This document shows, piece by piece, positions 1-5,988 of a DNA stretch of 10,980 nt. The notes beneath the pieces were generated by a model. That model saw nothing but the letters and a program-made list of their open reading frames with translations. It was not told where the DNA came from and did no database searches. Numbering within the stretch: position 1 is the stretch's first letter; every line of letters begins with the position of its first letter. The position numbers were made by a program, and so were the translations under genes. Source of the DNA: Bacteroidota bacterium. Its GTDB lineage: Bacteria; Bacteroidota; Bacteroidia; Flavobacteriales; Flavobacteriaceae. The stretch lies in assembly GCA_024280815.1 (NCBI GenBank), contig JAJRPL010000190.1, positions 1 to 10,980 on the forward strand. The letters are read 5' to 3'.

Positions 1-987
1 AATGTTCAAGTCATAAGCTGTTCCTTCTTCGACTAAAAGACCAGACATACCATTGTTATTGTAATCTTTATCTGTTAGTTTTAAAATTGATTTATTTAAT
101 TTTTCACTTAACCAAACCACAGCTTTTCGCTTTAAATCTTTGGTCCAAATACACGATTTAACCAACCAAGGTGTTTTTACCCTAGTTAAATCTAAAGCTG
201 CTTCATTGTCAAGTATAAAAGTGGTGTTGTTGTGCGTTTGTAGGTAAGTAGCAGGAACATCAGAAGAAATTTCACCTTCTATCGTCTCTTTAGTGATTTG
301 AGACTTGTTAATTCCCCAAGATAACAATACAATTCTTTTAGCATTTAGAATAGTGCCAATTCCCATAGTAATAGCTCTTCTGGGCACATTGTCTATGCCT
401 AAAAATGCAGGAGCAGCATCAACTCTGGTAATATGGTCTAATGTAATGCTTCTTGTACCAGAATTTAAATGTGATCCAGGTTCATTAAAGCCAACATGAC
501 CCGTTCTACCAATACCGAGTAATTGAAAATCTAAACCTCCGGCATTTTTAATTTGCATATCATAATCAATGCAATATTGATACACATCTTCTTTTGGAAT
601 AGTACCGTTTGGAATATGGATATTTTCAGGTAAAATATCAATATGATTAAAAAGGTGCTCATGCATAAAGTAGTGATAACTTTGCATGTTTTCTTTCTCC
701 ATAGGGTAGTATTCATCTAAATTGAATGTAATTACATTAGAAAAACTCAAACCATCTTCTTGGTGCATTCTAACTAATTCTTCATAGACTTTTATTGGTG
801 ATGAACCTGTTGCTAGACCTAATACACATTTTTTATTTTTTTTTATTTTATCTTTAATTAATTTAGCAATTTCTTGAGCAACAATAATTGAAGCAATAGA
901 TGAATTTTCGAAAATCACATTGTGAATTTTTTCAAATCTAGTTTCTTCAAATTTTCCTGGAGCTTTGTAAGTGATGTTTTTTTTCAA
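1..987 (-). CDS. nagB: Glucosamine-6-phosphate deaminase, Bacteroidetes long form (3' part missing)
   Basis: NagB converts glucosamine-6-phosphate to fructose-6-phosphate and ammonia in the cytoplasm, the last step of GlcNAc catabolism. The minus strand is open for 329 codons from 987 to the left edge. Visible motifs are LGLATGSSP (about residues 56-64, phosphate-binding loop), FNLDEY with D91 (the E. coli D72 position), and GIGRTGHVGFNEPGS (158-172) with H164 and E169. The E. coli D141 position is Thr here, as I recall for this subfamily. The frame ends in LKLTDKDYNNNGMSGLL and YDLNI, a region typical of the roughly 640-residue Bacteroidetes proteins that carry a PIG-L/LmbE-like domain behind NagB. 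That domain would lie outside the window and is inferred. The start is TTG at 987: an in-frame TAA sits at 1005-1003 and no ATG lies between. The gene is divergent from the sensor kinase. Family assignment is very secure; the start is moderately so. Confidence 0.95.
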   Translation of the reverse strand, partial: MKKNITYKAPGKFEETRFEKIHNVIFENSSIASIIVAQEIAKLIKDKIKKNKKCVLGLATGSSPIKVYEELVRMHQEDGLSFSNVITFNLDEYYPMEKENMQSYHYFMHEHLFNHIDILPENIHIPNGTIPKEDVYQYCIDYDMQIKNAGGLDFQLLGIGRTGHVGFNEPGSHLNSGTRSITLDHITRVDAAPAFLGIDNVPRRAITMGIGTILNAKRIVLLSWGINKSQITKETIEGEISSDVPATYLQTHNNTTFILDNEAALDLTRVKTPWLVKSCIWTKDLKRKAVVWLSEKLNKSILKLTDKDYNNNGMSGLLVEEGTAYDLNI

Positions 988-1109
988 AAGATTTTTTTTA
1001 GCTTATAAAAGTAGTGAAGAAATACTCAGATAAAAAATAATTATACTAACAACACTATTATGCAAATGAATAACCAAATTAAAGGGATTAGATTTGTATT
1101 AATTTTGCA

Positions 1110-1117
1110 TATGTTTG
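1110..1117 (+). promoter_or_regulatory. Candidate Bacteroidetes -7 box before the sensor kinase
   Basis: TATGTTTG matches the Bacteroidetes sigma-A -7 consensus TAnnTTTG and would place transcription initiation about 15 bases before the TTG start at 1140. The nearest upstream TTG (1094-1096) is only 13 bases away, shorter than the usual spacing of about 19 or more, so the -33 element is poor. The rest of the 988-1139 divergent region is very A+T-rich and shows no clear box for the minus-strand nagB. Confidence 0.35.
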
Positions 1118-1139
1118 TTGTTAATTTTTAAAATACTAA

Positions 1140-2189
1140 TTGTTACAAGCACTTAAAAATACAACATATAAAATACCGACAAAATACCATTTTATATTTT
1201 GGATAGTATATTTTCTTTTTAATGTAATAAGATGGGGGAGTTATTTTGATGATTATTGGTATTCTTTAAAGTCAAATTTGGTAGAGTTTCCGCTGCATAT
1301 TATTTTATCGTACTTTACTATTTATTTTCTGACACCAAAATTTATTCTTACAAAAAAGTATCTGTTATTTTTTGTTTACCTTTCATTGTTGTTAGCATTA
1401 GTATATGTTATTAGAACAGGTCTTATTTATTTATTTATTACTAAAGATGTTTGGCCAGAAGCTGAAGGGATTCAAAGAGCATATACCTTTAACCACATCA
1501 TAGCTGTAACATTAGGTGAAGTTTATGTACTAGCATTAACATCAGCAATTAAACTGACGGTTGATTGGGTGACTGAGAAAAGAAAAAACGATAATTTAAA
1601 AAAATTACAGTTACGTACTGAATTAGATTTTTTGAAGACCCAAATTCAACCCCATTTTTTTTTCAATACATTAAACAACTTATATGCTTTAGTTATAGAA
1701 AAATCTGAGAATGCACCAGACGCAATATTGAAATTGTCTGAAATAATGCAATATGTGTTGTATGAAGCAAAAGCATCTGAAATAAGCTTGTCAAAAGAAA
1801 TAAATTATATTCATAGTTATATAGAATTAGAGAAGTTAAGATTTGAAAACACAATAAAAGTAGAATTAAGTATCAACGGGAATATTGACGGAATAACAGT
1901 TCCTCCATTGATTTTCTTACCATTTATTGAGAATTGTTTTAAACATGGGGCAAAGAATAATGAAGCCTTAAAAATAAATATAACATTTACAAAGAATGAA
2001 AATAGTATTTTGTTTTGTGTTGAAAATAATTTTAATAATTTAGCAAATGTAGTTGCCAAACAAGGAATTGGAATTGAAAATGTAAAAAGAAGATTGCAAT
2101 TGCTATACCTAGGTGGGTTTATGTTACGCATAACTAGTATCGAAAATAAATACATTGTTAAATTAACAATTCCTTTAAATGAAGATTAA
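1140..2189 (+). CDS. LytS-type membrane sensor histidine kinase (His_kinase family)
   Basis: This is the membrane sensor of a two-component system, predicted to autophosphorylate and pass phosphate to the LytTR regulator encoded next. The N-terminal half has four likely membrane segments (about residues 17-32, 48-66, 73-100 and 118-142) with short loops and no large extracellular sensor domain. The C-terminal half is the His_kinase type: IQPHFFFNTLNN (169-180) carries the phospho-acceptor H172, PPLIFLPFIENCFKHG (255-270) is the N box, and GIGIENVKRRLQLLY (309-323) is the ATP-binding G box. The length of 349 residues is normal for the family. The start is TTG at 1140; TAA at 1137-1139 lies directly before it in frame, and the first in-frame ATG is near codon 203, too late. 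The stop overlaps the regulator start by 11 bases. The signal sensed is unknown; an amino-sugar or chitin-derived cue is inferred from the neighbours. Confidence 0.92.
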   Translation: MLQALKNTTYKIPTKYHFIFWIVYFLFNVIRWGSYFDDYWYSLKSNLVEFPLHIILSYFTIYFLTPKFILTKKYLLFFVYLSLLLALVYVIRTGLIYLFITKDVWPEAEGIQRAYTFNHIIAVTLGEVYVLALTSAIKLTVDWVTEKRKNDNLKKLQLRTELDFLKTQIQPHFFFNTLNNLYALVIEKSENAPDAILKLSEIMQYVLYEAKASEISLSKEINYIHSYIELEKLRFENTIKVELSINGNIDGITVPPLIFLPFIENCFKHGAKNNEALKINITFTKNENSILFCVENNFNNLANVVAKQGIGIENVKRRLQLLYLGGFMLRITSIENKYIVKLTIPLNED

Positions 2190-2880
2190 ATGTATTATCA
2201 TAGATGACGAACCTTTAGCAATAAAGATTATTGAAAAATATTTGTTAGAGTTTGATAATTTTGAATTGTTAGGCACTTATACAAACCCATTAAAAGCGTT
2301 AACAATACTTAAAGAAAATACAATTGATGTTGCGTTTTTAGACATAAATATGTCTAAAATGAACGGATTAGAGTTTGTTGAAAGCCTTGATTCAAATGTA
2401 ACTATTGTAATTACTACAGCTTATAGAGAATATGCGGTTGATAGTTTTGCTTTAGATGTTTTAGATTATTTAGTAAAACCCATCCCTTTTAATCGATTTT
2501 TAAAATCAATTAATAAAATAACACAATTGATACATTTACAAAAAGGAAATATAAAAACAGACGATACTTCTCATATGTTTTTAAAAGTAAATAAGAAGTT
2601 GGTTAAAATTAATTTTGAGTCTATATTTTATATAGAAAGTTTAAAAGATTATATCAAATTTTTTACTACTGTAGGTGATTATTTAGTACACAAATCACTA
2701 ACAAGTATAACTGAAGAATTGCCTAGTTCAAATTTTATTAGAATCCATAGATCTTACACCATAGCGATAGATAAAGTAAAAAGTATTGAAGGAAATTTGA
2801 TTGAGATTTCTACAAAAAGAATACCCATAGGTAGAAAGTATATAGAACATACCAAGCGAATTATTTTAAAGCGAGAATAA
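2179..2880 (+). CDS. LytTR-family response regulator
   Basis: This is a DNA-binding response regulator, the probable partner of the overlapping kinase. The receiver domain (about residues 1-120) has the acidic pair D9/D10, phospho-acceptor D55 in VAFLDINM, T79/T80, and K100 in the LVKPI motif. The C-terminal LytTR domain (about 133-232) shows the family signatures FYIESLKDYIKF, FIRIHRSY and IPIGRKY. The length of 233 residues is typical. The ATG at 2179 lies inside the 3' end of the kinase gene (stop at 2187-2189), so the two are very likely translationally coupled. No second effector domain and no AraC-type HTH is present, so this is not the hybrid HTCS regulator common in Bacteroides glycan loci. 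Likely targets are the adjacent transporter genes; this is inferred from position only. Confidence 0.94.
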   Translation: MKIKCIIIDDEPLAIKIIEKYLLEFDNFELLGTYTNPLKALTILKENTIDVAFLDINMSKMNGLEFVESLDSNVTIVITTAYREYAVDSFALDVLDYLVKPIPFNRFLKSINKITQLIHLQKGNIKTDDTSHMFLKVNKKLVKINFESIFYIESLKDYIKFFTTVGDYLVHKSLTSITEELPSSNFIRIHRSYTIAIDKVKSIEGNLIEISTKRIPIGRKYIEHTKRIILKRE

Positions 2881-2999
2881 TCTTGATTAATATGCGTTTA
2901 TTTATTCTGTTCATCCTCTATTTGATGTCAATTGTAGAATTTTTAGGAATACTATATCATATTTTAGTACATTAGACCACTAATTATAATCTGTAAATT

Positions 3000-4325
3000 A
3001 TGTCAAAAATAAAAGAAACCGCCTCAGAAAAGAGTATGATAGTACCTATAGCTATAATTGCTGGGTTATTTTTTATTTTCGGATTTGTTACTTGGATTAA
3101 TGGAGCACTAATTCCTTTTATGAAAACTATTAATGAATTAACAACTACTCAATCACTTTTTGTAGCATCTGCTTCCTATATTTCTTTTGTTGTTATGGCT
3201 TTACCCGCCTCTTCAATTATAAATAAAATTGGTTACCAAAAAGGGATGTCATTAGGTTTAATAATTATGGGTTTAGGTGCATTAGTATTTATACCTGCTG
3301 CTGGAGCCAGAACCTATTGGATATTTTTATTAGGAATTTTTATACAAGGTATGGGGATGACCTTACTACAAACAGCATCAAATCCATATATAACTATTTT
3401 AGGTCCTATTGAAAGTGCAGCCAAACGAATTGCTATCATGGGAATTGCAAATAAAACAGCAGGAGCTTTAGGATCGTTAATTTTTGGTGCCATCTTATTA
3501 TCAGGTATTGATGGTATTCAAGAGAAATTAAGTTCGGTTTCTTTAACGGAAAAAGATGCTTTGTTGAATGAAATGGCATCAAGTGTTGTTACTCCCTATA
3601 TTGTAATGGCTGTTGTGTTATTTGTTTTAGGAATTTTAATTAGAAAAGCACCTTTGCCTCATGTTGAAGCGGAACCATTGGAGGAGCTAAAAGATGGAGA
3701 AATAGCAAAGACCAGTATATTTCAATTTCCACATTTATGGTTGGGTGTTATTACATTATTTGCCTATGTAGGTGTTGAAGTCATTGCTGGAGATACAATT
3801 ATTGCCTATGGTATTTCTTTAGGGATTTCAGTTGCTGATGCAAAATTCTTCACCATGTTTACACTTATGGCAATGGTAGGTGCTTATGCATTAGGTGTTG
3901 TTTTAATACCTAAATATTTAAAACAAGATGCTGCTCTGAAAATAAGTGCTATTTTGGGAATAATTTTTACTTTTTGTATCATATATACAACTGGATTTAC
4001 TTCCGTAGCATTTGTTGCAGCCTTAGGATTTGCCAATGCTTTAGTTTGGCCGGCAGTGTGGCCACTTACACTAAAAGGTTTGGGAAAATTTACCGAAACA
4101 GCTTCAGCATTGTTAATTATGGCAATTTCTGGTGGAGCGATAATACCTTTAATATATGGAGAGTTTGTTGGTAGGAAACAAGCAGGGTTGATATCTGAAG
4201 GAATTGGTGAAGCAACTGCTTTAGCCGAAGCTTCTACATCGAGCTATTGGGTTTTACTCCCTTGTTATTTCCTTATTTTATATTATGCCATCGCAGGTCA
4301 TAAATTGGGGTTGAAGAAGAAGTAG
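3000..4325 (+). CDS. FucP/NagP-type sugar permease, major facilitator superfamily
   Basis: This is an inner-membrane sugar importer of the FucP-like (fucose/glucose/galactose/GlcNAc permease) branch of the MFS, probably proton- or cation-coupled. About twelve hydrophobic segments are visible across 441 residues. Family motifs are FFIFGFVTWINGALIPF (24-40), GMGMTLLQTASNPYITILG (117-135) with Q124 and N128, and FAYVGVEV (254-261) with E260. The two acidic residues important in E. coli FucP (D46 and E135, as I remember them) appear as Gly35 and Gln124, so a different ion coupling or substrate is likely; this pattern is common in Bacteroidetes homologues. In Shewanella and Xanthomonas, related NagP proteins import GlcNAc and sit beside nagX, as here. 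It starts 119 bases after the regulator gene, so it may share the transcript or have its own promoter. GlcNAc is the best guess for substrate but is not provable from sequence. Confidence 0.9.
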   Translation: MSKIKETASEKSMIVPIAIIAGLFFIFGFVTWINGALIPFMKTINELTTTQSLFVASASYISFVVMALPASSIINKIGYQKGMSLGLIIMGLGALVFIPAAGARTYWIFLLGIFIQGMGMTLLQTASNPYITILGPIESAAKRIAIMGIANKTAGALGSLIFGAILLSGIDGIQEKLSSVSLTEKDALLNEMASSVVTPYIVMAVVLFVLGILIRKAPLPHVEAEPLEELKDGEIAKTSIFQFPHLWLGVITLFAYVGVEVIAGDTIIAYGISLGISVADAKFFTMFTLMAMVGAYALGVVLIPKYLKQDAALKISAILGIIFTFCIIYTTGFTSVAFVAALGFANALVWPAVWPLTLKGLGKFTETASALLIMAISGGAIIPLIYGEFVGRKQAGLISEGIGEATALAEASTSSYWVLLPCYFLILYYAIAGHKLGLKKK

Positions 4326-4343
4326 TAATAAATACAAACGAAT

Positions 4344-4466
4344 GTCATTCAAGGGAAGTGACTTTAAGAACGACGAAGAATCTCTTGTAATAAATTCTTT
4401 AGTAAATTAATTTGTTTCAATGTTTTGAGATTCTTCACTACTCCCGAAACTTCGGGGCTGAATGAT
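4344..4466. repeat. Imperfect palindromic intergenic repeat
   Basis: The gap between the permease and the NagX-like gene holds a nested inverted repeat. The inner arms GAAGAATCTC (4375-4384) and GAGATTCTTC (4427-4436) are perfectly complementary over 10 bases. The outer arms TCATTC (4345-4350) and GAATGA (4460-4465) are also complementary, and the inner-to-outer spacers are nearly equal at 24 and 23 bases. The right spacer contains a further small hairpin, CCCGA AACT TCGGG (4443-4456). The GTCATTC...GAAGAATCTC pattern resembles a dispersed intergenic palindrome I recall from several Bacteroidetes genomes. It could also act as a transcript-stabilising or terminating structure after the permease. 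It has no obvious coding content. Confidence 0.65.
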
Positions 4467-4542
4467 ATAATTATAGTGAGAAGTAATAAGGTAGCGATTA
4501 ATATTGTAGATAGTTCAACTTTTCAATTTTTAAATATATACA

Positions 4543-5634
4543 ATGAAATCAAAAAGAATTGCATCTGTAGATGTATTAAGAGGCTTTACTATTGCAGCCA
4601 TGATTTTGGTAAATACGCCAGGTACTTGGAGTCATATTTATCCACCTTTAGCTCATGCAGATTGGCATGGGTATACACCTACAGATTTGGTATTTCCTTT
4701 CTTTTTATTTATTGTAGGTATTTCGATTCATTTTGCCTATAAAAATAAAATCAAAAGCGGTGAGGTTTATAAAAAGATAGCCATTAGAAGCTTAAAAATT
4801 ATAGGATTAGGTTTGTTTTTAGGATGGTTTTTGCCTTATATTCCTTTTTTCAAACCCTTTAGTGAACTTCGATTTCCAGGAGTGTTACAACGTATAGGTG
4901 TTGTGTTTTTTATAGTTGCTATGCTGAATTTAAACGTTAACTGGAAAGCATTACTAGGTATTGGAATTACTATTTTAATTGGGTATTGGTTATTCATGGG
5001 TTTTGTACCGCTAAATGGAGAGGCTCCAACATTTGACAGAGCTCCAAACAATTGGGCAAATTATTTAGATCTTAAAATATTTGGCACACATACTTGGCAA
5101 GACGATTATGACCCTGAAGGGTTTTTAAGTACTTTTCCGGCTCTTGTTACTTCTATTATAGGTGTGTTAATTGGGAAAGTGTTAAGTACATATAAAAAGA
5201 GTAAGCTAAGCGTTTTAACTGCTCTAGGTATCGGTATGTTAGTCTTAGGTTATCTATGGAATATTTGGTTTCCAATTAACAAAGCTTTATGGTCTAGTAG
5301 TTTTGTGTTGGTAACTGCAGGTTGGGCTACTTTAATTTTAGGGTTTGTACATTATCTGATGGATGAAAAACAACTCAAATTTGGGTCTATTTTTAAATAT
5401 GTAGGGTCAAATGCCATTGTTATTTATTTTATGTCAAGTTTTGTGTCTAAGGTTTTCGGAATGATACAGGTTAATGAAACAGAAAGTGTTCATAGTTGGC
5501 TCTATCATACATTTTATACCAGTTTTATTTCAATCGATAAACTAGCTTCAATGTGTTATGCATTAACTGTGGTAGCTTTTTATATGTTGTTGGGCTATAT
5601 ACTTTATAAGCGTAACATATTTATTAAGGTTTAG
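4543..5634 (+). CDS. nagX: NagX-like membrane protein, DUF5009 / HGSNAT-type acetyltransferase family
   Basis: This is a multi-pass inner-membrane protein of 363 residues related to human heparan-alpha-glucosaminide N-acetyltransferase (HGSNAT), which moves an acetyl group across a membrane onto terminal glucosamine. The N terminus has RIASVDVLRGFTIAAMILVN (5-24), then LAHADWHGYTPTDLVFPFF (36-54), where H38 aligns with the HASWNG histidine I recall as catalytic in HGSNAT. Further family motifs are FPGVLQRIGV (111-120) and DPEGFLSTFPAL (190-201). About ten hydrophobic helices are visible. The length is close to bacterial homologues, which lack the human luminal N-terminal domain. In Shewanella and Xanthomonas, nagX belongs to GlcNAc-use regulons beside nagP, matching the context here. 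The biochemical activity of bacterial NagX is not firmly known to me, so acetylation of glucosamine is an inference. The ATG at 4543 opens directly on the conserved motif. Confidence 0.88.
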   Translation: MKSKRIASVDVLRGFTIAAMILVNTPGTWSHIYPPLAHADWHGYTPTDLVFPFFLFIVGISIHFAYKNKIKSGEVYKKIAIRSLKIIGLGLFLGWFLPYIPFFKPFSELRFPGVLQRIGVVFFIVAMLNLNVNWKALLGIGITILIGYWLFMGFVPLNGEAPTFDRAPNNWANYLDLKIFGTHTWQDDYDPEGFLSTFPALVTSIIGVLIGKVLSTYKKSKLSVLTALGIGMLVLGYLWNIWFPINKALWSSSFVLVTAGWATLILGFVHYLMDEKQLKFGSIFKYVGSNAIVIYFMSSFVSKVFGMIQVNETESVHSWLYHTFYTSFISIDKLASMCYALTVVAFYMLLGYILYKRNIFIKV

Positions 5635-5723
5635 TTTCTCTTGAATTGGTGTTAATCAATAGGGCTCCCTAGTACTTGTTGTAAGTTGTGATATAAAAAT
5701 TCAGGACTTTTGCAGTTAAGATT

Positions 5724-5774
5724 CAAGACAAAAGAACCTTGAAGACTTTTGGTTCTTGTAGTGAATCGGTCTTG
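5724..5774. repeat. Nested inverted repeat, possible RNA hairpin
   Basis: The outer arms CAAGAC (5724-5729) and GTCTTG (5769-5774) enclose the inner arms AAGAACC (5732-5738) and GGTTCTT (5751-5757). An alternative stem, CAAAAG/CTTTTG, competes with the inner one. The surrounding sequence is rich in degenerate CAAGAC/GAAGAC units, so it may be an eroded short intergenic repeat. No T-run follows directly, so it is not a clean intrinsic terminator. Confidence 0.4.
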
Positions 5775-5953
5775 TTTCTGACACTTCATCGTTTATAAGT
5801 GCTTTATTTTAACATCATCCTTTTATATTCAAATCAACGTTATTTATATATGTTTTTAGGTTGTTTGGCGATTCTTTTTTTATAAAATACTATTATTCGT
5901 AATTTGGACTGTATGTAAATTAAGAAAATGTTAAAATTATATTAATATTTTGT

Positions 5954-5961
5954 TATATTTG
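5954..5961 (+). promoter_or_regulatory. Candidate Bacteroidetes -7 box before the susC-like gene
   Basis: TATATTTG matches the TAnnTTTG consensus exactly, and its position would give a 5' leader of about 20 bases before the ATG at 5989. The expected -33 TTG is only weakly represented by ATGTTA around 5928-5933. This supports transcription of the susC/susD pair from its own promoter rather than only by read-through. Confidence 0.5.
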
Positions 5962-5988
5962 AAAATCATTAACTAATTCAATTTAATT

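Larger units (their letters stand above)
5635..5988. other. 354-base non-coding gap before the susC-like gene
   Basis: No plausible gene is present on either strand. The gap contains several inverted repeats: TAGGG/CCCTA at 5660-5671, a nested pair of stems at 5724-5774 described separately, and a weak CACTT/AAGTG stem at 5782-5801. The last 100 bases are very A+T-rich and contain the susC promoter box. The length and structure suggest a transcription boundary between the NagX-like gene and susC, with room for upstream regulator binding. Confidence 0.7.

Noticed and set aside
1817..2155. Antisense open frame of 112 codons inside the sensor kinase gene
   Set aside because: It lies wholly within a well-supported coding region on the other strand and shows no family motif.
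2874..2908. AGAATAA/TTATTCT inverted repeat after the response regulator as a terminator
   Set aside because: Seven A+T-rich pairs around a 21-base loop, with no T-tract, are too weak to call a terminator.
4425..4742. Open frame across the intergenic palindrome into the nagX-like gene
   Set aside because: It is out of frame with the conserved NagX-type protein and its translation has no recognisable domain.
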